Position numbers and translations under genes: made by a program. From Geminicoccus roseus DSM 18922 (lineage in GTDB: Bacteria; Pseudomonadota; Alphaproteobacteria; Geminicoccales; Geminicoccaceae): a stretch of DNA of 64,000 nt. Shown in pieces: positions 49,209-59,328 of the stretch. The notes beneath the pieces were generated by a model. That model worked only from the letters and a program-made list of their open reading frames with translations, was not told where the DNA came from and did no database searches. Positions within the stretch are counted from its first letter, which is position 1, and each line of letters opens with the position of its first letter. The DNA lies in assembly GCF_000427665.1 (NCBI RefSeq), contig NZ_KE386572.1, positions 3,372,196-3,436,195 of the forward strand. Reading direction: 5' to 3'.

Positions 49209-50282
49209 TTGGCAAGGGTCGTTCTCGGAATTGAGACATCGTGCGACGAGACTGGCGTGGCGCTGGTCGACGAGGATCGGCGGGTCCTGGCGGAGACCGT
49301 GCGCACCCAGCTGGACGAGCACGCGCTTTATGGCGGGGTGGTGCCCGAGATCGCCGCCCGCGCCCATGTCGAGAGCCTGGATCGGCTGGTCGCCCGGGTC
49401 ATGGCGGAGGCCGGGCTCGGCTTTGCCGACCTGTCGGCGGTGGCCGCCACGGCCGGGCCCGGCCTGATCGGCGGCCTGCTGGTCGGGCTGACCACCGCCA
49501 AGGCGATCTGCCTGGTCCACGGCCTGCCGTTGATCGCCGTCAACCATCTGGAGGCGCATGCGCTGACCGCGCGCCTCACCGACGACGTCGCCTTTCCTTA
49601 TCTTCTGCTGCTGGTGTCCGGCGGGCACTGCCAGCTGGTCGAGGTGAACGGCGTGGGCAGCTTCCGGCGCCTGGGCTCCACCGTCGACGACGCGCTGGGC
49701 GAAGCGTTCGACAAGGTCGCCAAGATGCTGGGGCTGGGCTTCCCGGGCGGCCCCGCGGTCGAGCGCGCCGCGGCATCGGGCGATCCGGCGCGCTTCGACT
49801 TCCCGCGGCCGATGCTCGGCCGTCCGGGCTGCTCCTTTTCCTTCAGCGGCCTGAAGACCGCCGTGCGCCAGGCCATCCTCTCGATGACCCCGGAGGAGGC
49901 GCGGGCGGCGGTGCCGGACATCTGCGCGAGCTTCCAGGCCGCGGTGGCCGCCAGCGTCGCCGACCGGACCGTGCGCGGCCTGCGCCTGTTCCAGGAACGT
50001 CATCCGGGCGTGCCGGCGTCCCTGGTGGTCGCCGGCGGCGTTGCCGCCAACGCGGCGCTGCGCGAGGCCCTGCGCCAGCTCACCGCAAAGCGCGGCGTCC
50101 GGCTGGTCGTGCCGCCGCCCAGGCTCTGCACCGACAACGGCACCATGATCGCCTGGGCCGGGATGGAACGCCTGGTCCTGGGCCAGGCCGATCCCCTGGA
50201 CACCCCGGCCCGCGCCCGCTGGCCGCTCGACCCGGCGGCGGAGCCGGCCCTGGGCGGCGGCGGCAAGGGGCCGAAGGCCTGA
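49209..50282 (+). CDS. tsaD: tRNA N6-adenosine threonylcarbamoyltransferase TsaD
   Basis: 357 residues. ASKHA fold with [15 protein letters not shown] at the N-terminus, metal-binding His113-Glu115-His117 in NHLEAHAL and [14 protein letters not shown], ending in [19 protein letters not shown]. It adds threonylcarbamoyl to A37 of tRNAs reading ANN codons with TsaB/TsaE. The start is a TTG at 49209 with GGAG nine bases upstream; no ATG exists that keeps the conserved first strand. Divergent from hemC. Confidence 0.97.
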   Translation: MARVVLGIETSCDETGVALVDEDRRVLAETVRTQLDEHALYGGVVPEIAARAHVESLDRLVARVMAEAGLGFADLSAVAATAGPGLIGGLLVGLTTAKAICLVHGLPLIAVNHLEAHALTARLTDDVAFPYLLLLVSGGHCQLVEVNGVGSFRRLGSTVDDALGEAFDKVAKMLGLGFPGGPAVERAAASGDPARFDFPRPMLGRPGCSFSFSGLKTAVRQAILSMTPEEARAAVPDICASFQAAVAASVADRTVRGLRLFQERHPGVPASLVVAGGVAANAALREALRQLTAKRGVRLVVPPPRLCTDNGTMIAWAGMERLVLGQADPLDTPARARWPLDPAAEPALGGGGKGPKA

Positions 50283-50301
50283 GCGGCAGGTCCGGCCCCG
50301 G

Positions 50302-51279
50302 TCAGGCCGCCGCCAACCGCTCCTGCCTGGGGGTCTTGCCGTACATCTGCCGGTAGCAGGTCGAGAAATGCGAGGCCGACACGAACCCGCACGCGCAGGC
50401 GACGTTCATGATCGGCAGGTCGGTCTGGTAGAGCAGGTGGCGGGCCCGCTCCAGGCGCAGCTCCAGATAATATTGCGCTGGCGTCCGCCCCAGATGCTTC
50501 TTGAACAGCCGCTCCAGCTGCCGGCGCGACATGCCGACATATTTGGCGAGCTGGTCCTGGCCGAGCGGCTCCTCGACATTGGCCTCCATCAGCTCGATCG
50601 CCAGGATCAGCTTGGGATGGTGGACGCCCAGCCGCACCCGGATCGGCATGCGCTGGCGGTCCTCGGCGCTGCGCACCCGGTCCAGGATGCACTGCTCGGA
50701 CACCCTGGCCGCCAACTCGTCGCCATGGGCGCTGCTGATCTTCTGCAGCATCAGGTCCAGCGCGGCGGTGCCGCCGGCGCAGGTGAACCGGTTGCGGTCG
50801 ATCTCGAACAGGTCGGCGGTGACGTTCACGTCCGGAAAAGCTTCGACGAAGCCCGGGATATTTTCCCAGTGGATCGTGCAGCGGTAGCCGTCCAGCAGGC
50901 CGGCCCGCCCCAGGATGTGGGCGCCGGCGCAGATCGAGCCGATCTGGGCGCCGCGCCGGTCGGCCCAGCGCAGCCAGGCCAGCACCTCCTTGTCCAGGTA
51001 GCGCTCCGAATGCAGGCCGCCGCACACCACGATCGTCGGCGGGCGGCTGGTCGAGATCTCGAACCTTCCCATCGGCAGGCCGGCGGACACGTCGATGCCG
51101 AGCGAGGAGGTCACCGGCTCGCCGTCCTTGCTCAGGATCACCCAGCGGTAGAGCTCCTTGCCGGCCATCCTGTTGGCGATGCGCAGGGGCTCCAGGGCCG
51201 CCGAGAAGGCGATCATCGTGAAGCTTGGCACCAGCAGGAAGGCCACGATTTCCGGCTGCGGCTGGTTCTGCTCGGTCAT
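50302..51279 (-). CDS. GbdR/GlxA-type AraC-family regulator
   Basis: 325 residues. The N-terminal DJ-1/PfpI-like domain (IVAFLLVPSFTMIAFSAALEPL, SICAGAHILGRAGLLDG) is followed by a double HTH (LAKYVGMSRRQLERLFKKHLG, then ACACGFVSASHFSTCYRQMYGK). This layout and the block ENIPGFVEAFPDVNVTADLFEIDR match GbdR, which activates betaine, dimethylglycine and sarcosine breakdown genes. It is divergent from soxB with 258 bases between. The binding of its inducer (betaine or dimethylglycine in Pseudomonas) is taken from the family. Confidence 0.87.
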   Translation of the reverse strand: MTEQNQPQPEIVAFLLVPSFTMIAFSAALEPLRIANRMAGKELYRWVILSKDGEPVTSSLGIDVSAGLPMGRFEISTSRPPTIVVCGGLHSERYLDKEVLAWLRWADRRGAQIGSICAGAHILGRAGLLDGYRCTIHWENIPGFVEAFPDVNVTADLFEIDRNRFTCAGGTAALDLMLQKISSAHGDELAARVSEQCILDRVRSAEDRQRMPIRVRLGVHHPKLILAIELMEANVEEPLGQDQLAKYVGMSRRQLERLFKKHLGRTPAQYYLELRLERARHLLYQTDLPIMNVACACGFVSASHFSTCYRQMYGKTPRQERLAAA

Positions 51280-51332
51280 GCTGGCTCTTCGTCCGACAGA
51301 CGGTCCCTACATGACATGACGCTGGCAGTTTC

Positions 51333-51359
51333 GTGATTGCGACACAAGTGAATCGCGAG
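51333..51359. promoter_or_regulatory. Candidate AraC-type direct repeat between the GbdR-like gene and soxB
   Basis: GTGATTGCGAC at 51333-51343 is repeated as GTGAATCGCGAG at 51348-51359, starts 15 bases apart, in the divergent gap. AraC-family activators bind such direct repeats. The match is imperfect and the gap is otherwise without clear promoters. Confidence 0.3.
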
Positions 51360-51537
51360 ATGGAAACGTCGCGGAAACTTGCCGGAGGCGCCGATGCGAC
51401 GTCGCGTCGCAGGTGCGGGGACGTCGCTGCGGGACAAGTGGGGGGCAGTTGCGCCGCTAGACGGACCAGGGCGGGCAACGCTACTCCTCACCCCCGATCG
51501 GCCAGCTTCTTGGCCGGGCCACCAGCACGACCAGAGC

Positions 51538-52788
51538 ATGACCCGCTTCTCGATCTTCTCGCTCGCGAAGAACGCCATGACCGGCCATTCCAAGTGGCCG
51601 GAATACTGGCGCAGCCCCGAGCCGAAGCCGGCCTACGACGTCGTGATCATCGGCGGCGGCGGCCATGGCCTCGCCACCGCCTACTATCTCGCCAAGGTCC
51701 ACAAGATCACCAACGTCGCGGTGATCGAGCGGGGCTGGCTGGGCGGCGGCAACACCGGCCGCAACACCACGATCTGCCGCTCCAACTATCTCTACGACGA
51801 GAGCGCCGCCCTCTACGACCACGCCATGAAGCTGTGGGAAGGGCTGTCCACCGAGCTGAACTACAACGTGATGTTCAGCCAGCGCGGCGTGATGATGCTG
51901 GCGCACAACATCCACGACATGCAGGTCACCCGCCGCACGATCCACGCTAACCGGCTGAACGGGGTCGACAACGAGCTGCTGACGCCTGAGCAGGCCAAGG
52001 AATTCTGCCCGCCGCTCAACATCTCCAAGGACATCCGCTACCCGGTCATGGGCGCAGCGCTGCAGCGTCGCGGCGGCACCGCCCGGCATGACGCGGTGGC
52101 CTGGGGCTATGCCCGCGGCGCCGATTCCATGGGCGTCGACATCATCCAGAACTGCGAGGTGACCGGGATCCGGGTCGAGCAGGGCAGGGCGGTCGGCGTC
52201 GAGACCAGCCGCGGCTTCATCAAGGCCGGCAGGATCGGCTGCGTCGCCGCCGGCCACTCCTCGGTGGTGGCGTCCATGGCCGGGATCCAGCTGCCGCTGG
52301 AAAGCTTTCCGCTCCAGGCGCTGGTGTCCGAGCCGGTCAAGCCGGCCTTTCCCTGCGTGGTGATGAGCAACACGATCCACGCCTATATCAGCCAGTCGGA
52401 CAAGGGCGAGCTGGTGATCGGTGCGGGCACCGACCAGTTCATCTCCTATTCCCAGCGCGGCGGGATGCAGATCATCGAGCACACCCTGGAAGCGATCCTG
52501 GAGCTGTTCCCGATGTTCTCGCGGATGCGGATGCTGCGCTCCTGGGGCGGCATCGTCGACGTCACCCCCGACCGCTCGCCGATCATCGGCAAGACGCCGG
52601 TAGAGAACTTCTTCATCAATTGCGGCTGGGGTACTGGCGGCTTCAAGGCCACGCCCGGCTCGGGCCACGTCTTCGCCCACACGCTGGCGACCGGCGAGCC
52701 GCACCCGATCAACGCGCCGTTCGGGCTGGAGCGGTTCGTCAACGGCCGCCTGATCGACGAGGCGGCGGCGGCGGCGGTGGCGCATTGA
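51538..52788 (+). CDS. soxB: Sarcosine oxidase subunit beta
   Basis: 416 residues, length as in other SoxB. FAD-binding motif [18 protein letters not shown] (36-53) and the block [14 protein letters not shown], whose His184 should carry covalent FMN. The rest is a DAO-fold oxidoreductase ([15 protein letters not shown]). SoxBDAG oxidises sarcosine to glycine and passes the methyl to tetrahydrofolate. The ATG at 51538 gives [16 protein letters not shown], the typical SoxB start. The subunit order soxB-soxD-soxA-soxG is the usual one; glyA is not in front. Confidence 0.95.
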   Translation: MTRFSIFSLAKNAMTGHSKWPEYWRSPEPKPAYDVVIIGGGGHGLATAYYLAKVHKITNVAVIERGWLGGGNTGRNTTICRSNYLYDESAALYDHAMKLWEGLSTELNYNVMFSQRGVMMLAHNIHDMQVTRRTIHANRLNGVDNELLTPEQAKEFCPPLNISKDIRYPVMGAALQRRGGTARHDAVAWGYARGADSMGVDIIQNCEVTGIRVEQGRAVGVETSRGFIKAGRIGCVAAGHSSVVASMAGIQLPLESFPLQALVSEPVKPAFPCVVMSNTIHAYISQSDKGELVIGAGTDQFISYSQRGGMQIIEHTLEAILELFPMFSRMRMLRSWGGIVDVTPDRSPIIGKTPVENFFINCGWGTGGFKATPGSGHVFAHTLATGEPHPINAPFGLERFVNGRLIDEAAAAAVAH

Positions 52789-52849
52789 TGGCGCATCGCC
52801 TCCGGGCTTCCTCGTTCCGGCCTTCCCGTCCTTTCACAGGCTCCCGCCC

Positions 52850-53131
52850 ATGCTCCTGATTTCCTGTCCCTATTGCGGGCCCCGTGCGGAGACCGAGTTC
52901 CGCAACGGCGGCGAAGCCGGCATCGTGCGGCCGACCCGCAGCGCGGAGATGTCCGACGGCGAGTGGGCGAACTACGTGTTTACACGAACGAACCCGAAGG
53001 GCCGCTTCCACGAGCGCTGGTGCCATGTCCAGGGCTGCGGCCGCTGGTTCACCGCCGTGCGCGACACGGTGAGCGACGACTTTGAGGGCTTCCACAAGGT
53101 GGGCGAGCCGGTGCCGGAGAACGGCCGATGA
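52850..53131 (+). CDS. soxD: Sarcosine oxidase subunit delta
   Basis: 93 residues. The zinc site of the delta subunit is complete: Cys6 and Cys9 in SCPYCGPR, His59 in WCHVQGCGRWF and Cys63. Sits 61 bases after soxB and overlaps soxA by four (ATGA). It is a structural subunit of the heterotetramer. Confidence 0.95.
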   Translation: MLLISCPYCGPRAETEFRNGGEAGIVRPTRSAEMSDGEWANYVFTRTNPKGRFHERWCHVQGCGRWFTAVRDTVSDDFEGFHKVGEPVPENGR

Positions 53132-56100
53132 GCCAGAAGGCCCGCATCGCGCAGGGCGGCCGGATCGATCGCAGCCGGACGATCCGCTTCACCTTCGACG
53201 GCAAGAGCTACGCCGGCCATCCGGGCGACACCCTGGCCTCGGCGCTGCTCGCCAACGACGTCCACCTGGTCGGCCGCTCGTTCAAGTACCACCGCCCGCG
53301 CGGCTTCCTGTCCGCCGGCGCGGAGGAGCCGAACGCGCTGGTCCAGATCGAGATGGGCAACGGCCGCTCCGACCCGAACTTCAAGGCCACCCAGGTCGAG
53401 CTGTTCGACGGCCTGGTCGCCCTGAGCCAGAACCGCAAGGGCTCGCTGCGCTACGACCGCACCGCGGTCAACGACCGGCTCGCCGCGTTCCTGCCGGCCG
53501 GCTTCTACTACAAGACCTTCAAGTGGCCCGCCTCGTTCTGGACCAAGGTCTACGAGCCGCGCATCCGCGAGGCCGCCGGCCTGGGCAAGGCGCCGACCGA
53601 GCCCGACCCGGACCATTACCTGCACCGCCATGTCTGGACCGACGTGCTGGTGGTGGGCGGCGGCCCCGCCGGGATCGCCGCGGCGCTGGCCGCCGCGCGC
53701 ACCGGTGCCAGGGTCATCCTGTGCGACGAGCAGCCCGAGCTGGGCGGCTCGCTCCTGTCGGAGAGCGGCCGGGGCGTCACCGTCGACGAGGTCGCGCCGC
53801 AGGAATGGCTGGCGCGCGCGCGGGCCGAGCTGTCCCAGCATCCCGAGCTGACCGTGCTCACCCGCACGACCTGCTTTGGCTACTACGACCACAATTATCT
53901 GGGCCTCCTGGAGAAGGTCACCGACCATCTGAAGGATGCGCCGGCGGAGCTGCCGCGCCAGCGCCTGTGGCGGGTGCGCGCGAAGCAGGTGGTGATCGCG
54001 GCTGGCGCCATCGAGCGGCCCCTGGTGTTCCCGGACAACGACCGGCCCGGCATCATGCTGGCCTCGGCGGCGCGCACCTACCTGAACCGCTACGGCGTCC
54101 TGGTCGGCCGCGAGGTGGTGGTCTGCACCAGCGACGACAGCGCCTACGACGCGGCGCTCGACCTGCACGCGGCCGGCGCCAAGGTCACGGTGGTCGACCA
54201 GCGCCAGACGCCTATCGGCGAGCGGGTCGTCCAGGCGCAGACCGCGGGGATCACCATCCTGCGCGGTCGGGGCCCCGTCGGCAGCCATGGCCGCTTCCGG
54301 GTCTCGCAGGTCCATGTCCAGGCCCTGGACGAGGCGGGCCGGCCGATCCTGGGCCAGGTCCAGCCGCTGAACTGCGATGCGCTTCTGATGTGCGGCGGCT
54401 GGAACCCCACCGTGCACCTGTTCAGCCAGAGCCGCGGCAAGGTCCGCTACGACGACGGGCTGGCCTCGTTCGTGCCGGGCCGGGGCCATCAGCCCGAGCG
54501 GTCGGCCGGCGCCTGTGGCGGCTCGTTCGGCCTGGGAGCCGCGCTGGCCGAGGGGCTGGTTGCCGGCACCGAGGCGGCCCGGGCGGCCGGCTTCGAGGCC
54601 TTCGACACGCCGCCGCCGGCCGTCGCCGAACCGGTTGCCGGCCCGCACCAGCCGGTCTGGCTGCTGCAGGGCGACCGTCCGGGCGCGCGCGCCTGGGTCG
54701 ACTTTCAGAACGACGTGACCGCCAAGGACCTGAAGCTCGCCAACCGCGAGGGCTTCCGCTCGATCGAGCACGTCAAGCGCTACACCACCAACGGCATGGC
54801 CACCGACCAGGGCAAGACCAGCAACGTCACCGGCCTGGCGATCGTCGCCGAGAATCTGGCGGTGCCGATCCCCTCCGTCGGCACCACGACCTTCCGCCCG
54901 CCCTACACCCCCACGACGTTCGGGGCTTTCGCCGGCATCAACAAGGGCGACCTGTTCGACCCGATCCGCCGCACGCCCATGCATGGCTGGGCCGAGCGCA
55001 AGGGCGCGGTGTTCGAGGACGTGGGCCTGTGGAAGCGGGCCTGGTACTTCCCGAAGAACGGCGAGGACATGCACGCCGCGGTCGACCGCGAGTGCAAGGC
55101 GGTGCGGGATGGCGTCGGCATCTTCGACGCGACCACGCTCGGCAAGATCGACATCCAGGGCGCGGACGCCGCGGAGTTCCTCAACCGCATCTACACCAAC
55201 GCCTGGTCGAAGCTCGGCCTCGGCAAGTGCCGCTACGGGCTGATGCTGCGCGAGGACGGCATGGTGTTCGATGACGGCGTGACCAGCCGGATCGGCGAGC
55301 ACCACTACCACATGACCACCACCACCGGCGGCGCGCCCACCGTGCTGGCCTGGATGGAGAGCTGGCTGCAGACCGAGTGGCCGGAACTCAAGGTCTACCT
55401 GACCTCGGTGACGGAGCAGTGGGCAGTGATCGCGCTGCAGGGGCCGAAGGCGCGCGAGGTCCTGCAGTCGGTGGTCACCCGCGGCGACGTCTCTCGGGAC
55501 GCCTTCCCGCATCTGTCGGTGATCGAGGCCGAGATCGCCGGGGTGCCCGGCCGGATCTTCCGGATCAGCTTCACCGGCGAACTCGGCTACGAGGTGAACG
55601 TGCCGGCCTCCTATGGCGAGATCGTCATGGACGCCCTGTTCCGGGCTGGGCAGCCGCACGGCATCACCCCCTACGGCACCGAGGCCATGCACGTGCTGCG
55701 CGCGGAGAAGGGCTACATCATCGTCGGCCAGGAAACCGATGGCACGGTCACCCCGGCCGATCTCGGCATGGGCTGGGCGGTCAGCAAGCAGAAGGACTTC
55801 CTGGGCAAGCGCTCGCTGTCGCGCCCCGACATGCTCCGCCCGGACCGCAAGCAGCTGGTGGGCCTCCTGCCGGTGGACCCGAAGATCGTGCTCGACGAGG
55901 GCGCCCAGCTCCTGGAAACTGCCAAGGTCGAGATCCCGGCCAAAATGATCGGCCATGTGACGTCCAGCTACCATTCGGCCAATCTCGGCCGGAGCTTCGC
56001 CCTGGCCCTCCTGGCCGGAGGCCAGGCGCGCCATGGCCAGCGCCTGTGGGCCAGCCACGGGCAGGGCACCGTCGAGGTCGAGGTGACCGCGCCTTTGTTC

Positions 56101-56133
56101 ATCGATCCGGAAGGGACCCGGCTCAATGGTTGA
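53128..56133 (+). CDS. soxA: Sarcosine oxidase subunit alpha
   Basis: 1001 residues, normal for SoxA. An N-terminal ferredoxin-like domain (TIRFTFDGKSYAGHPGDTLASALLAN), an NAD-binding domain (DVLVVGGGPAGIAAALAAARTG) and a C-terminal GcvT-like folate domain (TFGAFAGINKGDLFDPIRRT, FTGELGYEVNVPAS) follow in order. It binds NAD+ and tetrahydrofolate and forms the channel to SoxB. It overlaps soxD by four bases and soxG by eight. Confidence 0.96.
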   Translation: MSQKARIAQGGRIDRSRTIRFTFDGKSYAGHPGDTLASALLANDVHLVGRSFKYHRPRGFLSAGAEEPNALVQIEMGNGRSDPNFKATQVELFDGLVALSQNRKGSLRYDRTAVNDRLAAFLPAGFYYKTFKWPASFWTKVYEPRIREAAGLGKAPTEPDPDHYLHRHVWTDVLVVGGGPAGIAAALAAARTGARVILCDEQPELGGSLLSESGRGVTVDEVAPQEWLARARAELSQHPELTVLTRTTCFGYYDHNYLGLLEKVTDHLKDAPAELPRQRLWRVRAKQVVIAAGAIERPLVFPDNDRPGIMLASAARTYLNRYGVLVGREVVVCTSDDSAYDAALDLHAAGAKVTVVDQRQTPIGERVVQAQTAGITILRGRGPVGSHGRFRVSQVHVQALDEAGRPILGQVQPLNCDALLMCGGWNPTVHLFSQSRGKVRYDDGLASFVPGRGHQPERSAGACGGSFGLGAALAEGLVAGTEAARAAGFEAFDTPPPAVAEPVAGPHQPVWLLQGDRPGARAWVDFQNDVTAKDLKLANREGFRSIEHVKRYTTNGMATDQGKTSNVTGLAIVAENLAVPIPSVGTTTFRPPYTPTTFGAFAGINKGDLFDPIRRTPMHGWAERKGAVFEDVGLWKRAWYFPKNGEDMHAAVDRECKAVRDGVGIFDATTLGKIDIQGADAAEFLNRIYTNAWSKLGLGKCRYGLMLREDGMVFDDGVTSRIGEHHYHMTTTTGGAPTVLAWMESWLQTEWPELKVYLTSVTEQWAVIALQGPKAREVLQSVVTRGDVSRDAFPHLSVIEAEIAGVPGRIFRISFTGELGYEVNVPASYGEIVMDALFRAGQPHGITPYGTEAMHVLRAEKGYIIVGQETDGTVTPADLGMGWAVSKQKDFLGKRSLSRPDMLRPDRKQLVGLLPVDPKIVLDEGAQLLETAKVEIPAKMIGHVTSSYHSANLGRSFALALLAGGQARHGQRLWASHGQGTVEVEVTAPLFIDPEGTRLNG

Positions 56134-56719
56134 GCGGATCGCGGGCACCACGCATCTGAACCTCAAGGCCCGCCCTTCCACCAAGGGGGCGCAGCTGCGG
56201 ATGCTGGAGCGGCCGTTCAAGGCCAAGGTCGGCCTGCGCGGCGGTTCCGACGTGGCGCGCGCCGTGGAACCGGTGCTGGGCTTCGCCCTGCCGCAGGGCG
56301 TGGGCCAGACCGGCTCCGGCTCCGGGGCCCATGCCTTCTGGATCGGCCCGGACGACTGGATCATCGTCTACGAGCCCGGCCGCGAGGCCCAGATCGCCCA
56401 GGCGCTGCGCGAGGCCTGCCAGGGCCTGCATCACGCGGTGATCGACATCACCGAGCGGATGACCACGATCTGCCTGGAGGGCCAGCCGCTCCGCCAGGTG
56501 CTCGCCGCCGGCTGCCCGCTGGACCTGCACCCCAGGGTGTTCAAGCCCGGCATGGTCCTGCAGAGCCATCTCGGCAAGGCCAACGTCATCCTGCACTATG
56601 TCGCCGGCAACGCGGACCGTCCGTTCGTGGACCTTTATACGAACCGTTCGTTCGCCGACTATGTGTGGAAGTATCTGGAAACCGCCGCGCGCGAGTTCGG
56701 CTACGAGATCGTGGCCTGA
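56126..56719 (+). CDS. soxG: Sarcosine oxidase subunit gamma
   Basis: 197 residues, GcvT-like fold with landmarks KVGLRGGSDVARAVE, WIGPDDWIIVYEPGRE and DITERMTTICLEG. It is the last subunit of the sarcosine oxidase operon and overlaps soxA by eight bases. The next gene starts 29 bases later in the same direction. Confidence 0.93.
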   Translation: MVERIAGTTHLNLKARPSTKGAQLRMLERPFKAKVGLRGGSDVARAVEPVLGFALPQGVGQTGSGSGAHAFWIGPDDWIIVYEPGREAQIAQALREACQGLHHAVIDITERMTTICLEGQPLRQVLAAGCPLDLHPRVFKPGMVLQSHLGKANVILHYVAGNADRPFVDLYTNRSFADYVWKYLETAAREFGYEIVA

Positions 56720-56748
56720 CCGGTCGGGGTAGAGGGAGCGAAGAACGG

Positions 56749-59199
56749 ATGAAGACCCAGGCGAGGCTCGTCATCGTCGGCGCCGGCATCGTCGGCTCCG
56801 CCACCGCCTACCATCTGGCGGAGATGGGCTACACCGATGTCTTGGTCGTCGATCAGGGCGACCTGCCGCATACCGGCGGTTCGACCAGCCATGCGCCGGG
56901 CGGGGTGTTCCAGACCAATCCCTCGCGGATGATGTCGACGCTCGCCAAGTACACGGTCAAGCTCCTCAACAGTCTCGAGCTGGACGGGCAGCCCTGCTTC
57001 CTGAAGGTCGGCGGCCTGGAAGTCTCCACCAGCGCCGAGCGCGACACCTACATCAAGTGGCGCCACGGCATCGCCCGCTCCTGGGGGATCCCCGCCGAGA
57101 TCGTCAGCCCGGAAAAGTGCCGCGAGCTGTCGCCGCTCATGGACACGAGCCAGGTCCGCCTGGGCTTTTGGACGCCCACCGACGGCATCGCCAAGCCGGT
57201 CCGGGCGACCGAGGCGATGATGCGCTATGCCAAGAGCCGCGGCATCGCGTTCGAGCCGCGGGTCGAGGTGCTGGACGTCCTGACCGAGAACGGCCGCGTG
57301 ATCGGCCTGGAGACCAGTAAGGGCCGGATCACCTGCGAGCAGGTGCTGGTCTGCGCCGGGATCTGGGGGCCGCGCCTGGGGCGGATGGCCGGCGTGCCGA
57401 TCCCGCTGATGCCCTGCGAGCACCAGTACGCCTGGACCCACGACCTGCCGGAACTGGCGGACGCGACCGAGGAGGCGACCCACGTCCTGCTGCGCCACCA
57501 GGACAAGTCGATGTACTACCGGCAGCACCAGAACCATTACGGCATCGGCAACTACCGTCACACCCCGCGCCTGGTCGAGGCGGACGACATCCGCAAGTTC
57601 GGCGAGACCCAGGTCATGCCGTCGATGAACCCGTTCACGCCCGAGGACTTCGCCGAGGCCGAGCAGGCAACCCGCGACCTGCTTCCGGCGGTGATGAAGG
57701 CCGGCGTGCGCGATGCCTTCAACGGCATGTTCAGCTTCACCCCCGATGGCGGCCCGGTCCTGGGCGAGAGCCTGGCGGTGAAGGGCTTCTGGGTGGCCGA
57801 GGCGGTCTGGATCACCCATGGCGGCGGCGTCGGCAAGGTGATGGCCGAGTGGATCGCCGCCGGCGAGCCGGAATGGGACGTCCACGAGGGCGACATCAAC
57901 CGGTTCGCCCGCCACCAGCAGACGCCGAAGTTCGTGCGCCGGCGCGGCTGGCAGCAGTACAAGGAAGTCTACGACGTCGTGCACCCGATGCAGCAGATGG
58001 AGGAGCCCCGCGGCCTGCGCCGCTCGCCCTTCTTCGGCCAGCAGAAGGACGCGGAGGCCGTGTTCTTCGACGCGGCGGGCTTCGAGCGCCCGCAATGGTA
58101 CGAGAGCAATGTGAGGCTGCTGGCCGGCCGCAACGCGCCCAGCCGCGACGAGTGGGGCAGCCGCTACTGGTCGCCGATCCAGGGGGCTGAGCACGAGCAG
58201 GTGCGCAAGGCCGCTGGCCTGTTCGACCTGACCGCCTTCACCAAGATCAGGGTGACCGGCAGCGGTGCGCGCGCCTTCCTGCAGCGCCTGGCCGCCAACG
58301 ACGTCGACAAGCCGGTCGGCAAGATCGTCTACACCGCCATGCTGAACGGCCATGGCGGCATCATGTGCGACCTGACCATCGCCCGCATGGCGCCGGAGGA
58401 GTTCTTGGTGCTGACCGGCGGCGGGGTCGGCATGCACGACCTGGGCTGGATCCGGGCGAACGCGCCGGTTGATGGCTCGGTGACGATCGAGGATGTCACC
58501 TCGCAATACTGCGCGGTGGGGCTTTGGGGGCCCAAGGCGCGCGAGATCCTGCAGTCGCTCACCGACGACGACGTGTCCCATGCCGGCCTGCCCTATTACG
58601 GCTGGAAGGACGTGCTGGTCGGCTATGTCCCGGCCATGGCCCTGCGCCTGTCCTATGTCGGCGAGCTCGGCTTCGAGATCTACACCCGCACCGAGTTCGG
58701 CGGGCAGCTCTGGGAGCTGCTGATGAAGGCCGGCGAGCCGCATGGCCTGATCCCGGCCGGGGCGGGCGCCATGGACTCCCTGCGCATCGAGAAGGGCTAC
58801 CGCCTCTGGGGCGCGGATATCGAGCAGGAAACCAACCCGCTGGAGGCGGGGCTTGCCTGGGCGGTCCGCTTCAAGAAGGGCGACTTCATCGGCCGGGCGA
58901 AGCTGCTCGACCTGAAAATGCAGCCGATGGCGCGCAAGCTGTGCTGCATGACCATCGACGACCCGGAGGCGACCCTGCTGGGCAAGGAGCCGATCTACGC
59001 CGATGGCCAGGTGGTCGGCTACGTCACCTCCGGCAATTACGGCTACTCGGTCGGCAAGTGGATCGCCTACGGGTACTTGCCGAGCGGCAAGACGGAGCCT
59101 GGCACGTCACTGCAGATCGACTATCTCGGCCGCCGCTTCGCCGCCGTGGTGGCGAGTGAGCCGCTGTTCGATCCGGAAGGCGCCCGCCTGAAGGCGTGA
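56749..59199 (+). CDS. Dimethylglycine dehydrogenase-like FAD/GcvT protein
   Basis: 816 residues. An FAD-binding DAO domain (RLVIVGAGIVGSATAYHLAE) has the STSHAPGG block with His48 at the covalent-FAD site of dimethylglycine and sarcosine dehydrogenases. A linker and a C-terminal GcvT domain follow (SYVGELGFEIYTRTEFGG, GAMDSLRIEKGYRLWGADI). Such enzymes remove a methyl from dimethylglycine or sarcosine onto folate. The ATG at 56749 has GAGGGAG about 13 bases upstream. Its place after soxBDAG suggests dimethylglycine, the step before sarcosine in betaine breakdown; substrate is inferred. Confidence 0.88.
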   Translation: MKTQARLVIVGAGIVGSATAYHLAEMGYTDVLVVDQGDLPHTGGSTSHAPGGVFQTNPSRMMSTLAKYTVKLLNSLELDGQPCFLKVGGLEVSTSAERDTYIKWRHGIARSWGIPAEIVSPEKCRELSPLMDTSQVRLGFWTPTDGIAKPVRATEAMMRYAKSRGIAFEPRVEVLDVLTENGRVIGLETSKGRITCEQVLVCAGIWGPRLGRMAGVPIPLMPCEHQYAWTHDLPELADATEEATHVLLRHQDKSMYYRQHQNHYGIGNYRHTPRLVEADDIRKFGETQVMPSMNPFTPEDFAEAEQATRDLLPAVMKAGVRDAFNGMFSFTPDGGPVLGESLAVKGFWVAEAVWITHGGGVGKVMAEWIAAGEPEWDVHEGDINRFARHQQTPKFVRRRGWQQYKEVYDVVHPMQQMEEPRGLRRSPFFGQQKDAEAVFFDAAGFERPQWYESNVRLLAGRNAPSRDEWGSRYWSPIQGAEHEQVRKAAGLFDLTAFTKIRVTGSGARAFLQRLAANDVDKPVGKIVYTAMLNGHGGIMCDLTIARMAPEEFLVLTGGGVGMHDLGWIRANAPVDGSVTIEDVTSQYCAVGLWGPKAREILQSLTDDDVSHAGLPYYGWKDVLVGYVPAMALRLSYVGELGFEIYTRTEFGGQLWELLMKAGEPHGLIPAGAGAMDSLRIEKGYRLWGADIEQETNPLEAGLAWAVRFKKGDFIGRAKLLDLKMQPMARKLCCMTIDDPEATLLGKEPIYADGQVVGYVTSGNYGYSVGKWIAYGYLPSGKTEPGTSLQIDYLGRRFAAVVASEPLFDPEGARLKA

Positions 59200-59328
59200 A
59201 GAAGCGGTGATCCCGCTGGCGCGGACTGGCGATGGCCGGCCCGCGCCGGTGCACGGGCGCTCTGGCCAGGCGCTCTTGCTCTTAACTGAGGGTTGACGCC
59301 GCCGGCCGCCCCTCTATCGGTGCCGCGC

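Noticed and set aside
52972-56364. 1130-codon open frame on the minus strand over soxA
   Set aside because: Antisense shadow of a well-matched sarcosine oxidase alpha subunit.
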